Assembly (NCBI GenBank): GCA_910586715.1
Contig: CAJUJG010000055.1
Coordinates: 7,524-24,352 of the forward strand
Origin: an uncultured Lachnospiraceae bacterium
Lineage (GTDB): Bacteria; Bacillota; Clostridia; Lachnospirales; Lachnospiraceae
Length of the DNA stretch: 16,829 bases
Direction: 5' to 3'
Shown here piece after piece: positions 4,772 through 14,300 of this stretch. The notes beneath the pieces are model-generated. The model was not told the origin of the DNA, made no database searches, and was given only the letters and a program-made list of their open reading frames with translations. A program made the translations under genes and the position numbers. Position 1 is the stretch's first letter; each line of letters opens with the position of its first letter.

Positions 4772-7700
4772 ATGGAAAAGAACAGAATACGTCCAGTTGT
4801 CTCCGGAAAGACGATGCGTATGAGCTACCAAAGACAAGAAGAGGTTTTGCAGATGCCGGACCTGATCGAGGTGCAGAAGGACTCCTACAAATGGTTCCTC
4901 GAGGAAGGCTTTAGGGAGGCATTGGCAGACATCTCTCCTATTACGGATTACAGCGGACGCTTAAGTCTGGAATTTGTTGACTATGTTCTCGCAGAGGACG
5001 AAATCAAGCACACGATTGAGGAGTGCAAGGAACGCGATTTAACTTATGAGGCCCCTGTAAAAATTAAGGTTCGCCTTCACAACAAGGAGAAGGAAGAAAT
5101 CAGCGAGCACGAGATTTTTATGGGCAACTTTCCGTTGATGACAGAAACCGGTACGTTTGTTATTAACGGTGCGGAGCGTGTTATTGTCAGCCAGCTCGTT
5201 CGTTCACCGGGTATTTATTATGGCATTACCCATGATAAAATCGGTAAGCGGCTGTTTTCATGTACGGTAATCCCCAATAGAGGCGCATGGTTGGAGTACG
5301 AGACGGATTCCAATGATGTCTTTTATGTGCGCGTAGATAGGACAAGAAAAGTGCCGATTACGGTGTTTATCCGTGCGCTTGGCGTCGGCACGAACGAGGA
5401 AATTTTGGAGCTGTTCGGTGATGAACCGAAAATTCATGCCAGCTTCACAAAGGATACGGCGGAGAACTATCAGGAGGGCTTAAAGGAGCTTTACAGCAAA
5501 ATCCGTCCGGGTGAGCCGTTCAGTTTGGACAGTGCAGAAAATCTTGTGACGGCAATGTTCTTTGACCCTAGGAGATATGATCTTGCGAAGGTTGGCCGTT
5601 ATAAATTTAACAAAAAGCTTGCGCTGAAAAACAGAATTCGCAATCAGATTTTGGCGGAGGATGTTGTTGATCCGTTTAGCGGAGAAGTGTTGGGCACAAA
5701 GGGTGAGAAGGTAACCGTGGAAATGGCGGATGTGATTCAGAATGCCGCGGTTCCGTTTGTATGGATACAGACAGAGGAAAGGCTTGTGAAAGTGCTTTCC
5801 AATATGATGGTGGATATTACGAACTTTGTTGACTGTGAGCCGAGAAGCCTTGGCATTACGGAGCAGGTTTATTTTCCTGTGCTTCGTCAAATCCTTGAGG
5901 AGTATTCTGAAAATCCGGAGGAGCTGGCGGATGCGATTACGAGAAACGTGCATGAACTGATTCCGAAGCACATCACAAAAGAAGATATTTTGGCATCAAT
6001 CAACTACAACATGCATTTGGAATTCGGACTTGGAAACAGCGATGACATTGACCATTTGGGCAACAGACGTATCAGGGCGGTCGGTGAGCTCCTGCAGAAC
6101 CAGTACCGTATCGGTCTTTCAAGAATGGAGCGCGTGGTTCGTGAGCGTATGACGACGCACGATTCGGATGATGTGTCACCGCAGGCTTTAATCAACATAA
6201 AACCTGTACAGGCTGCCATTAAAGAGTTCTTCGGTTCTTCACAGCTGTCACAGTTTATGGATCAGAACAATCCGCTTGGCGAGCTGACGCACAAGAGACG
6301 TCTTTCGGCGCTGGGACCTGGTGGTCTTTCAAGAGACCGTGCCGGATTTGAGGTCCGTGACGTACACTATTCCCACTACGGAAGAATGTGCCCGATTGAG
6401 ACGCCGGAAGGTCCGAACATCGGTTTGATTAACTCGCTTGCATCATATGCGAGAATTAATGAATATGGTTTTATAGAAGCGCCTTATCGAAAGATTGACA
6501 AAACAGACCCGAAAAATCCCCGCGTTACAAACGACGTTGTATATATGACAGCGGACGAAGAGGATAATTACCATGTTGCGCAGGCGAATGAGCAGCTTGA
6601 TGAGAACGGATATTTTGTACGAAATTCCGTATCGGGACGTTATCTCGATGAGACGCAGGAGTATCCGAAGGCGATGTTCGAGTATATGGACGTGTCTCCG
6701 AAAATGGTGTTTTCGGTGGCTACGGCGCTGATTCCATTCTTACAGAACGATGACGCGAACCGTGCGCTGATGGGGTCGAACATGCAGCGTCAGGCGGTGC
6801 CTTTGCTGTTTACGGAGGCGCCTGTTGTCGGGACTGGTATGGAAGTAAAGACGGCGGTGGACTCCGGCGTGTGCGTGGTTGCAAAGAAGGCAGGAACGAT
6901 TACGCATGTGGATTCAAGGTTCATCCGCATTGCATATGATGACGGCGAAAAAGCGGAGTTTAAGCTGCACAAATTTGAGCGAAGCAACCAGTCCAACTGT
7001 TACAATCAGAAGCCCATTGTATTTAAGGGCGACCATGTGGCGGCAGGTCAGGTTATCGCGGACGGCGCTTCTACAAGCGGCGGTGAGCTTGGACTCGGAA
7101 AAAATCCTCTGATTGGATTTATGACATGGGAAGGCTACAACTACGAGGATGCCGTACTGTTAAGTGAACGGCTTGTTATGGAGGATGTGTATACATCGAT
7201 TCATATTGAAGAATATGAGACGGATGCGCGTGACACGAAGCTTGGACCTGAGGAGATTACGAGAGATGTGCCGGGTGTCGGTGATGATGCGCTCAAGGAT
7301 TTGGATGACAGGGGTATCATCCGCGTAGGTGCGGAGGTTCGTGCCGGTGATATTCTCGTTGGAAAGGTAACGCCTAAGGGCGAGACGGAGCTTACTGCGG
7401 AGGAGCGTCTCTTGCGTGCAATCTTTGGTGAGAAGGCGAGAGAAGTACGTGATACTTCGCTTAAAGTGCCTCATGGCGAGTACGGTGTTGTTGTGGATGC
7501 AAAGGTATTCTCAAGGGCAGCCGGCGATACGGAGCTTGCTCCCGGTGTGAACCAGTCGGTGCGTATCTATATTGCGCAGAAGAGAAAGATTTCCGTGGGC
7601 GATAAAATGGCAGGACGTCACGGTAACAAGGGTGTTGTTTCCCGTGTGCTTCCTGTTGAGGATATGCCGTATCTGCCAAACGGAAGACCGCTTGACATTG

Positions 7701-8641
7701 TATTAAATCCGCTCGGTGTGCCTTCGCGTATGAATATCGGTCAGGTGCTCGAAATCCATCTTTCACTTGCTGCAAAGGCGCTTGGATTTAACGTGGCGAC
7801 ACCGGTATTTGACGGTGCAAACGAGGCGGACATTATGGATACGCTGGAGTTGGCAAATGATTATGTAAATCTTGAGTGGGAAGCGTTTGAGGCGAAACAC
7901 AAAGCGGAGCTTCTGCCTGAGGTTTTGGAGTATTTGTCTGAGAACAGAGAGCATAGAAAGTATTGGAAAGGTGTTCCGATTTCGCGGGACGGTAAAGTCA
8001 GACTGCGTGACGGAAGGACAGGCGAGTATTTTGACAGTCCGGTTACGATTGGACACATGCACTATCTGAAGCTTCATCATCTTGTAGACGATAAGATTCA
8101 TGCGCGTTCTACCGGACCGTACGGAATGGTAACGCAGCAGCCGCTCGGCGGTAAAGCGCAGTTCGGCGGACAGCGTTTCGGAGAGATGGAGGTTTGGGCG
8201 CTTGAGGCGTACGGCGCTTCCCATACTCTTCAGGAAATTCTGACCGTGAAATCCGATGATGTTGTCGGACGTGTGAAGACATATGAGGCAATTATCAAGG
8301 GTGAGAATATTCCGGAGCCCGGCATTCCGGAGTCGTTTAAGGTGTTGCTTAAGGAACTGCAGTCTCTTGGTCTTGACGTGAAGGTATATGATGAGAACCG
8401 CAACGAGGTTGAGCTTAAGGAGTCTGTTGATTACAGCGAATCCGATTTCCGTGTGGAGATGGAGGGCGACAACAAGTATGACAACAGAGAAAAGCTTGAG
8501 GGCTATCAGCAGAAAGAATTTGACGCGGCAAGCGGCGATTTGGTTGATGCTGAGGACGAAGATGATTTTGCAGATGAAGAAGATTATTCGGATGATGAGT
8601 TTGACGGTGACGACGACTTTGACGATGATTTTGATGAATAA
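4772..8641 (+). CDS. rpoB: DNA-directed RNA polymerase subunit beta
   Basis: RpoB forms one pincer of RNA polymerase and much of the active-site wall. The 1289-residue product opens with MEKNRIRPVVSGKTMRMSYQ and runs uninterrupted. The rifampicin-binding cluster is at residues 488-515: GSSQLSQFMDQNNPLGELT then HKRRLSALG. Its D497, H507 and S512 correspond to E. coli D516, H526 and S531; all are wild type, so no known major rifampicin-resistance change is seen. GDKMAGRHGNKG (943-954) holds the two lysines that contact the nascent RNA and initiating nucleotide. The last 39 residues (1251-1289) contain 24 Asp/Glu, an acidic tail beyond the conserved C-terminus. GGGGTG (4759-4764) is 7 bases upstream of the ATG. 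rpoC follows after 43 bases, in the same transcript. Confidence 0.99.
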   Translation: MEKNRIRPVVSGKTMRMSYQRQEEVLQMPDLIEVQKDSYKWFLEEGFREALADISPITDYSGRLSLEFVDYVLAEDEIKHTIEECKERDLTYEAPVKIKVRLHNKEKEEISEHEIFMGNFPLMTETGTFVINGAERVIVSQLVRSPGIYYGITHDKIGKRLFSCTVIPNRGAWLEYETDSNDVFYVRVDRTRKVPITVFIRALGVGTNEEILELFGDEPKIHASFTKDTAENYQEGLKELYSKIRPGEPFSLDSAENLVTAMFFDPRRYDLAKVGRYKFNKKLALKNRIRNQILAEDVVDPFSGEVLGTKGEKVTVEMADVIQNAAVPFVWIQTEERLVKVLSNMMVDITNFVDCEPRSLGITEQVYFPVLRQILEEYSENPEELADAITRNVHELIPKHITKEDILASINYNMHLEFGLGNSDDIDHLGNRRIRAVGELLQNQYRIGLSRMERVVRERMTTHDSDDVSPQALINIKPVQAAIKEFFGSSQLSQFMDQNNPLGELTHKRRLSALGPGGLSRDRAGFEVRDVHYSHYGRMCPIETPEGPNIGLINSLASYARINEYGFIEAPYRKIDKTDPKNPRVTNDVVYMTADEEDNYHVAQANEQLDENGYFVRNSVSGRYLDETQEYPKAMFEYMDVSPKMVFSVATALIPFLQNDDANRALMGSNMQRQAVPLLFTEAPVVGTGMEVKTAVDSGVCVVAKKAGTITHVDSRFIRIAYDDGEKAEFKLHKFERSNQSNCYNQKPIVFKGDHVAAGQVIADGASTSGGELGLGKNPLIGFMTWEGYNYEDAVLLSERLVMEDVYTSIHIEEYETDARDTKLGPEEITRDVPGVGDDALKDLDDRGIIRVGAEVRAGDILVGKVTPKGETELTAEERLLRAIFGEKAREVRDTSLKVPHGEYGVVVDAKVFSRAAGDTELAPGVNQSVRIYIAQKRKISVGDKMAGRHGNKGVVSRVLPVEDMPYLPNGRPLDIVLNPLGVPSRMNIGQVLEIHLSLAAKALGFNVATPVFDGANEADIMDTLELANDYVNLEWEAFEAKHKAELLPEVLEYLSENREHRKYWKGVPISRDGKVRLRDGRTGEYFDSPVTIGHMHYLKLHHLVDDKIHARSTGPYGMVTQQPLGGKAQFGGQRFGEMEVWALEAYGASHTLQEILTVKSDDVVGRVKTYEAIIKGENIPEPGIPESFKVLLKELQSLGLDVKVYDENRNEVELKESVDYSESDFRVEMEGDNKYDNREKLEGYQQKEFDAASGDLVDAEDEDDFADEEDYSDDEFDGDDDFDDDFDE

Positions 8642-8684
8642 GGAATTATAAATTAATAGGTTACTGTTTGGAAGGAGTGCCAAA

Positions 8685-11600
8685 ATGTCTGAGATGAAAA
8701 ACGAACAGAGTCAGTCTATTTCATTTGATGCCATAAAAATAGGTCTTGCCTCTCCTGAGAAAATCAGAGAGTGGTCAAAGGGCGAAGTGACAAAACCCGA
8801 GACAATCAACTACAGAACCTTAAAGCCTGAGCGCGACGGTTTGTACTGCGAAAAAATCTTTGGTCCCAGTAAAGACTGGGAGTGCCATTGCGGTAAGTAC
8901 AAGAAAATCCGTTATAAGGGCGTTATCTGCGATCGCTGCGGCGTTGAAGTTACAAAGTCAAGCGTGCGCAGGGAGCGTATGGGTCATATCGAGCTTGCGG
9001 CGCCGGTTTCACATATATGGTATTTTAAGGGGATTCCCAGCCGTATGGGCTTAATTCTTGATTTGACGCCGAGAGTGCTTGAGAAGGTTTTGTATTTTGC
9101 GTCGTATATCGTGCTGGACCCGTTATCGACGGATTTGGAATACAAACAGGTCTTATCTGAGAAGGAATATCAGGATAATGTGGAGAAGTACGGCAGAAAT
9201 ACATTTCGCGTAGGCATGGGCGCAGAGGCGATTAAGGAGCTTTTGTGTGCGATTGACCTTGAGAAGGAGTGCGAGGAGCTTTCCACGGAGTTGAAAAACG
9301 ATAATACGAAGGGTCAGAAACGGGCTAAAATCGTAAAACGGCTTGAAGTTGTTGAGTCGTTCCGCGCGTCAGGTAACAGGCCGGAGTGGATGATTATGGA
9401 TACCATTCCTGTGCTTCCGCCTGATTTGCGTCCGATGGTTCAGTTGGACGGCGGTCGTTTTGCGACATCCGATTTGAATGATTTGTATCGAAGAATTATT
9501 AATAGAAATAACCGTTTGAAGAGGCTTTTGGAGCTTGGCGCGCCGGATATTATCGTGCGCAACGAGAAGCGGATGCTTCAGGAGGCGGTTGACGCACTGA
9601 TTGATAATGGCAGACGCGGGCGTCCGGTCACGGGACCGGGTAACAGAGCGTTGAAGTCGCTTTCCGACATGCTTAAGGGTAAGTCGGGACGGTTCCGCCA
9701 GAACCTGCTCGGAAAACGTGTTGACTATTCGGGGCGTTCCGTTATTGTCGTGGGTCCGGAGTTAAAGATTTATCAGTGCGGTCTGCCCAAGGAGATGGCG
9801 ATAGAGCTGTTTAAGCCGTTTGTTATGAAGGAGCTTGTGTCAAGGCAGATTTCACAGAATATTAAACATGCCAAGAAGCTTGTCGAGAAGCTCGATCAGG
9901 CGGTTTGGGATGTGCTTGAGGATGTCATTAAGGAGCATCCGGTTATGTTAAACCGTGCACCGACACTTCACAGACTGGGGATTCAGGCGTTTGAGCCGAT
10001 TCTTGTCGAGGGTAAGGCGATTAAGCTTCATCCGCTTGTTTGTACGGCATTTAATGCCGATTTCGACGGAGACCAAATGGCGGTACATCTTCCGCTTTCC
10101 GTGGAAGCACAGGCAGAATGCAGATTTTTGCTTCTTTCGCCGAATAACCTGTTAAAGCCCTCAGACGGCGGTCCGGTTGCCGTTCCTTCTCAGGATATGG
10201 TGCTTGGTATTTACTATCTGACACAGGAGCGTCCCGGTGCAGTGGGTGAAGGCAAGTTCTTTAAGAATGTCAACGAAGCAATTCTTGCGTATGAGAACGG
10301 TGCATGTACGTTGCATTCAAGGATTAAGGTAAGAGTGACAAAAACGTTAGAGAGCGGGGAGACGGTTACGGCAAATGTCGAGTCTACGCTTGGACGCTTT
10401 ATCTTTAACGAAATTCTTCCGCAGGATTTGGAGTTTGTGGACAGAACAAAGCCTGAGGACGAATTGCTGCTTGAGGTGGATTTCCATGTAGGAAAGAAGC
10501 AGTTAAAGCAGATTTTGGAGAAAGTTATCAATATTCACGGCGCGACTAAGACAGCGGAAGTGCTTGACAGTATCAAGGCAATGGGTTACAAGTATTCGAC
10601 GAGAGCCGCGATGACTGTTTCGATTTCCGATATGACCGTGCCTGCCGAAAAGGCAGAGATGCTTGAGGAGGCGCAGAAGACGGTTGACCGCATTACGATG
10701 AATTTCCGCCGTGGTCTGATGACGGACGAGGAGCGTTATAAGGCGGTTGTCGAGACGTGGAAAGAGACGGATGACCAGTTGACGGATAAGCTGATTAACG
10801 GTCTTGACAAATACAACAACATCTTTATGATGGCAGACTCCGGCGCCCGTGGTTCAAACCAGCAGATTAAGCAGCTTGCAGGTATGCGTGGATTGATGGC
10901 GGATACGACGGGACGTACGATTGAGCTTCCGATTAAGTCAAACTTCCGTGAGGGACTTGACGTATTGGAGTATTTCATGTCGGCGCACGGCGCTAGAAAA
11001 GGTATGTCGGATACGGCGCTTCGTACGGCGGACTCCGGTTATCTGACGCGTCGAATGGTAGACGTTTGTCAGGAGCTGATTATCCGCGAAGTTGACTGCT
11101 GCGAGGGCAAGGATTATATTCCGGGTATGGAAGTTGCCGCGTTTATGGACGGCAGAGAGACCATTGAAGGATTAAAGGACAGAATTACGGGAAGATATTC
11201 CTGTGAAGATATTATGGACAGGGACGGAACCGTGATTGTCAAGAAGAATCATATGATTACGCCGAGCCGGGCTGCCAAGATTATGAGCAAGGGCGTCAAT
11301 GAGAAGGGTGAGCCGATTGAAAAGGTGAAAATCCGAAACATTCTCTGCTGTAAATCGCGTATCGGTATCTGCTCAAAGTGCTACGGTGCAAACATGGCGA
11401 CCGGCGAACCGGTTCAAATCGGTGAGGCAGTCGGTATTATTGCGGCACAGTCTATAGGTGAGCCGGGTACACAGCTTACGATGAGAACCTTCCACAGCGG
11501 CGGTGTTGCCGGTGATGATATTACACAGGGTCTTCCCCGTGTAGAGGAGCTTTTCGAGGCAAGAAAGCCGAAGGGACTTGCAATTATTGCGGAGATTGGC

Positions 11601-12350
11601 GGTACTGCAACGATTAAGGATACAAAGAAGAAACGTGAGATTATCGTTTCTGACGGAATAAACGAAAAAACGTACCTTATTCCGTACGGTTCACGTATCA
11701 AGATTACGGACGGTGCGGAGATTGAGGCAGGTGACGAGCTGACAGAAGGTAGCGTTAATCCGCATGACTTGCTTGAAATTAAAAAAATTGATGCCGTCCA
11801 GAATTATCTGCTCCGCGAGGTTCAGAGAGTATACCGTTTACAGGGCGTTGATATTGCGGATAAGCATATCGAGGTTATCGTGCGTCAGATGTTAAAGAAG
11901 AAGCGCATTGAGACGAGCGGCGATACGGAATTTCTGCCGGGTACATTGGTCGATGCGCTGGAGCTTGAGGAGATTAACGAGCAGCTGATTGCGGAAGAGA
12001 AACAGCCGGCGGAGGCAAAGGATATTATTCTTGGTATCACGAAAGCGGCGCTTGCTACAAGCTCATTCCTGTCTGCGGCTTCTTTCCAGGAGACGACGAA
12101 GGTGCTTACGGAAGCGGCAATCAAGGGTAAGATTGACCCGTTGATTGGCTTAAAGGAAAACGTAATTATCGGTAAGCTGATACCTGCGGGTACGGGATTG
12201 AGACGTTACAGAAACGTGAAGCTTAATACGGACGTTGAGGCTGAGGATACAATTAACTTTGAGGAAGAAGATTATAATTATGAGAATGATTACGGAATGC
12301 AGCATTCAGAGCAGACCGTATCAGAGCAGAATATGTCGCTTTCTTTCTAA
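8685..12350 (+). CDS. rpoC: DNA-directed RNA polymerase subunit beta'
   Basis: RpoC carries the catalytic Mg2+ site and the clamp of RNA polymerase. The 1221-residue product has the N-terminal zinc ribbon (C67, C69, C82, C85) and the absolutely conserved NADFDGDQMAVH, with the metal-binding Asp residues at 459, 461 and 463. The second zinc site is C805 or C806 with C889, C896 and C899. The trigger-loop region follows with GIIAAQSIGEPGTQLTMRTF. The C-terminus ends with a short acidic, Gln/Ser-rich tail after the conserved GTGLRRYRN segment. AAGGAG (8672-8677) is 7 bases before the ATG. The gene is complete, in the same transcript as rpoB, and ends at a bidirectional terminator facing the minus-strand island. 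Confidence 0.99.
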   Translation: MSEMKNEQSQSISFDAIKIGLASPEKIREWSKGEVTKPETINYRTLKPERDGLYCEKIFGPSKDWECHCGKYKKIRYKGVICDRCGVEVTKSSVRRERMGHIELAAPVSHIWYFKGIPSRMGLILDLTPRVLEKVLYFASYIVLDPLSTDLEYKQVLSEKEYQDNVEKYGRNTFRVGMGAEAIKELLCAIDLEKECEELSTELKNDNTKGQKRAKIVKRLEVVESFRASGNRPEWMIMDTIPVLPPDLRPMVQLDGGRFATSDLNDLYRRIINRNNRLKRLLELGAPDIIVRNEKRMLQEAVDALIDNGRRGRPVTGPGNRALKSLSDMLKGKSGRFRQNLLGKRVDYSGRSVIVVGPELKIYQCGLPKEMAIELFKPFVMKELVSRQISQNIKHAKKLVEKLDQAVWDVLEDVIKEHPVMLNRAPTLHRLGIQAFEPILVEGKAIKLHPLVCTAFNADFDGDQMAVHLPLSVEAQAECRFLLLSPNNLLKPSDGGPVAVPSQDMVLGIYYLTQERPGAVGEGKFFKNVNEAILAYENGACTLHSRIKVRVTKTLESGETVTANVESTLGRFIFNEILPQDLEFVDRTKPEDELLLEVDFHVGKKQLKQILEKVINIHGATKTAEVLDSIKAMGYKYSTRAAMTVSISDMTVPAEKAEMLEEAQKTVDRITMNFRRGLMTDEERYKAVVETWKETDDQLTDKLINGLDKYNNIFMMADSGARGSNQQIKQLAGMRGLMADTTGRTIELPIKSNFREGLDVLEYFMSAHGARKGMSDTALRTADSGYLTRRMVDVCQELIIREVDCCEGKDYIPGMEVAAFMDGRETIEGLKDRITGRYSCEDIMDRDGTVIVKKNHMITPSRAAKIMSKGVNEKGEPIEKVKIRNILCCKSRIGICSKCYGANMATGEPVQIGEAVGIIAAQSIGEPGTQLTMRTFHSGGVAGDDITQGLPRVEELFEARKPKGLAIIAEIGGTATIKDTKKKREIIVSDGINEKTYLIPYGSRIKITDGAEIEAGDELTEGSVNPHDLLEIKKIDAVQNYLLREVQRVYRLQGVDIADKHIEVIVRQMLKKKRIETSGDTEFLPGTLVDALELEEINEQLIAEEKQPAEAKDIILGITKAALATSSFLSAASFQETTKVLTEAAIKGKIDPLIGLKENVIIGKLIPAGTGLRRYRNVKLNTDVEAEDTINFEEEDYNYENDYGMQHSEQTVSEQNMSLSF

Positions 12351-12370
12351 GAAAATAATATAGGACGATA

Positions 12371-12415
12371 AAAACAGCGTGTGCCGGTATTTTTAAACGG
12401 CACATGCTGTTTTTT
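12371..12415. terminator. Bidirectional terminator between rpoC and the minus-strand island
   Basis: CAGCGTGTGCCG (12375-12386) pairs with CGGCACATGCTG (12398-12409) with one G-U. It is flanked by AAAA (12371-12374) and a run of Ts (12410-12415). The A-run on one side and T-run on the other let it end both rpoC and the convergent minus-strand genes, whose last stop is at 12420-12422. Confidence 0.85.
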
Positions 12416-12419
12416 ACGT

Positions 12420-12872
12420 TTAATCAATATCTTCAATTTCAATTAAGTGAAGTCCTGTGTCATAGTTCAAATCGTCTTTTGTCACGACATTCCAAGAGCG
12501 AAGCAGATAGAGCGGTTTGTCCGGTGATTCGGGATAAAGATAGGAGAGCGTTATCTCAAGATACTGAATATCGCTGATTTCAAAGGTAAAACGTGTCGGC
12601 AGCGAAGAAATAGCGGACAGATATGCGTCTTGGTCAGGGCTTGCCAAATAGGCATCTTTGAGTGCGGTGTTTGTTTCACAGAGCGTTTCTTCCGCTAAAT
12701 TACAGGCGTTGTAATATGCAACGGAGCGGTCGAGGAGCTTTTGGCTGAGTTTTCTGTCGGCATTTGCACTTACAAGGGCGAGCACGCCGAACGATATGAG
12801 ACACAGTATCACAAAGATTAACATAATGGAAGGCAGTCCGATGTTTATGGTAAATTCCCGTTTCTTATCCAT
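12420..12872 (-). CDS. Small single-span protein of the pilin-like island, unknown function
   Basis: The 150-residue product has a short basic start, a hydrophobic span at about 14-34 (LPSIMLIFVILCLISFGVLA), then a mostly alpha/beta soluble part ending in a very acidic IEIEDID. The layout (short charged leader, Gly12, hydrophobic helix, C-terminal domain) resembles minor pilins. However, the glutamate expected 5 residues after the glycine is absent (IG|LPSIM), so processing by a prepilin peptidase is doubtful. AGGAGG lies 8 bases before the ATG. The first 8 bases of the gene overlap the end of the preceding gene, so the two are probably translationally coupled. It is the last gene of the island. 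I do not recognise a characterised homologue. Confidence 0.75.
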   Translation of the reverse strand: MDKKREFTINIGLPSIMLIFVILCLISFGVLALVSANADRKLSQKLLDRSVAYYNACNLAEETLCETNTALKDAYLASPDQDAYLSAISSLPTRFTFEISDIQYLEITLSYLYPESPDKPLYLLRSWNVVTKDDLNYDTGLHLIEIEDID

Positions 12873-13347
12873 TGCAGCTGCCTCCTGTATATTTTATGAT
12901 TTTCTGTTGATGAATACAGTCAGTGGTGTTGTCATGTTCTAGGCCGTATTCTTTGATGCAGATATTCAGACAGGCGTAAGGACCGTTTTCTTTGACTGTG
13001 GTAAAGTCCAAAACTGCCATATAGACTGCATCCGTCTGCGTGTTTTGCTGCTTCCAGTCCTTATCAAAATATAAAACCGCGGTAATGCCTTCCGCGTCCG
13101 ATAACATTTCAGTGCCGAAAATTTGTTCTATTGTTGAAAAGTCTCCGTTTGCGGCAAGAAAGATTTCCGCAATATTCTGCGTGTGCAGAAGGGCATGATT
13201 GATATTAATGGTATCTTCGCTGATGAAGTGTGATTTTACAAAAAGCTGCATGACAATAGCAGCGGCAACTATAAAGAAAAATATGGACAATATCAGTTCA
13301 ATTAAAAAAAGTCCCGACCGCGAGGCGGTATACTGCTTTTCTATCAT
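12865..13347 (-). CDS. Type IV pilin-like (pseudopilin) protein
   Basis: The 160-residue product carries the clearest prepilin signal in the island. A short basic leader ends SRSG, then LFLIELILSIFFFIVAAAI follows. Gly12 is the likely cleavage position and Glu17 is at +5 of the mature protein, the residue required for pilin assembly. The hydrophobic helix covers about 13-37, and the rest (38-160) would be the exposed domain. That domain has four cysteines (C126, C130, C144, C158) that could form disulfides. It is probably a minor pilin or pseudopilin. GGAG is 7 bases before the ATG, and the gene lies 24 bases after the preceding gene. It needs a prepilin peptidase, which is not in the window. 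Confidence 0.8.
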   Translation of the reverse strand: MIEKQYTASRSGLFLIELILSIFFFIVAAAIVMQLFVKSHFISEDTININHALLHTQNIAEIFLAANGDFSTIEQIFGTEMLSDAEGITAVLYFDKDWKQQNTQTDAVYMAVLDFTTVKENGPYACLNICIKEYGLEHDNTTDCIHQQKIIKYTGGSCNG

Positions 13348-13371
13348 GGTTAATCTCCGTTTCTGTATCGG

Positions 13372-13887
13372 TTAATCAAGGAAAACAGGAATATTTTCCT
13401 GAGTCTGACTGCAGTGCAGATGAATGTAGAGCTCTTTTTTTTCGTTGGTTTCATCATGAAAACTTACCTTTAAGAGATTGTCAGAGACGAAAGCAAATTC
13501 AAGCGCGGTTAAAGCGATGACCTGCTGTCCGGCATCAATCGGAAGTTCAATATCGGTTCTTGCAAAAAGCTCATACAAGTAGCCGTCGTATTCATATAGC
13601 GATGTGGCGTATTCCATTCCGTTTATCGTGCGTGTCATCAAAAGGCGTTCATACCCCAAACTGTCATCAATTCGGATTGAGTCGAAGCAATCTGACTGGC
13701 GTATTTTTTCCGTGATATATGCTACAGATGTGCGCGACGCATAATTATCATTCATGGATGACACGGTTTTGTTGTATATGTCGGCGCCAAACAGGATGAG
13801 AACCACCGAGGAAACCGCAAATACGCAAAATAGCGATAAAACAAAGAGAATGTCAATCATGTGACGTCCGTTTTCTTTTTCGGGCAT
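13372..13887 (-). CDS. Single-span pilin-like protein, possibly DUF4860-type
   Basis: I place the start at the ATG at 13885-13887 (171 residues). AAGGA sits 7 bases upstream there, while a longer in-frame version would run into the preceding gene. The N-terminus ENGRHMIDILFVLSLFCVFA has a Gly7 followed by an Asp at +5 instead of the usual pilin Glu. The hydrophobic helix spans about 11-34. The soluble part includes SRTSVAYITEKIRQSD (51-66), followed by a beta-rich region. From memory this resembles the clostridial DUF4860 family, found beside F-type secretion genes; I could not check this. It is likely a structural or minor component of the same envelope machine. Confidence 0.7.
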   Translation of the reverse strand: MPEKENGRHMIDILFVLSLFCVFAVSSVVLILFGADIYNKTVSSMNDNYASRTSVAYITEKIRQSDCFDSIRIDDSLGYERLLMTRTINGMEYATSLYEYDGYLYELFARTDIELPIDAGQQVIALTALEFAFVSDNLLKVSFHDETNEKKELYIHLHCSQTQENIPVFLD

Positions 13888-13927
13888 GGTTCTTTCCTTT
13901 CTATAATTAATTTGTTGTTTCGGTTCA

Positions 13928-14287
13928 TTAATTGATTGAAATAAATCCAATCTCACTTTTTGAGCGCGGAAGAATAGTAATATCAGGCATAATATTTGAG
14001 CCGATTGCCGTGTAATCAATATAAAACCGGTCAGCGTCATAAATCAGACCATAATGTTCTTTTAAATAGTCAAGACTTGGCGGGTAGGTTCCTTCCACTG
14101 CGTAGCATTGCGCGACACTGCGCCGAACAGCGGATTCAAGACTTTTTGCCTGTTCACTTGCGGTCGATTCATCGACGGTGTTGATACCGCTAATGAAAAA
14201 CAGTACGAATCCGGTCAAGAACAAAATGGAAACAATCTGCCATATTTGAGATAGTGATATGCATTTATGATTTGTAAAACGGTTCAT
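13928..14287 (-). CDS. Small single-span protein, GspG/pilin-like C-terminal motif
   Basis: The ATG at 14285-14287 gives 119 residues, has GGGAGG 7 bases upstream, and lies 13 bases after the gspF-like stop. An N-terminal cytoplasmic stretch of about 14 residues precedes a hydrophobic span (about 15-35). A helix SLESAVRRSVAQCYAVEGTY (49-68) then leads to YPPSLDYLKEHYG (68-80). This pattern of a helix with a ...GxYP(x)SLxxL turn is characteristic of major pseudopilins such as GspG. The canonical G-xxxx-E processing site is not evident. I read it as a pseudopilin-like or accessory protein; its function is not known. Confidence 0.7.
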   Translation of the reverse strand: MNRFTNHKCISLSQIWQIVSILFLTGFVLFFISGINTVDESTASEQAKSLESAVRRSVAQCYAVEGTYPPSLDYLKEHYGLIYDADRFYIDYTAIGSNIMPDITILPRSKSEIGFISIN

Positions 14288-14300
14288 AAGAATCCTCCCA

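Noticed and set aside
6233..6316. Rifampicin-resistance substitutions in rpoB
   Set aside because: The residues equivalent to E. coli D516, H526 and S531 are all wild type.
7763..8683. 306-codon open frame on the minus strand
   Set aside because: It is wholly antisense to the conserved 3' part of rpoB, has no recognisable domain, and reflects the codon bias of rpoB.
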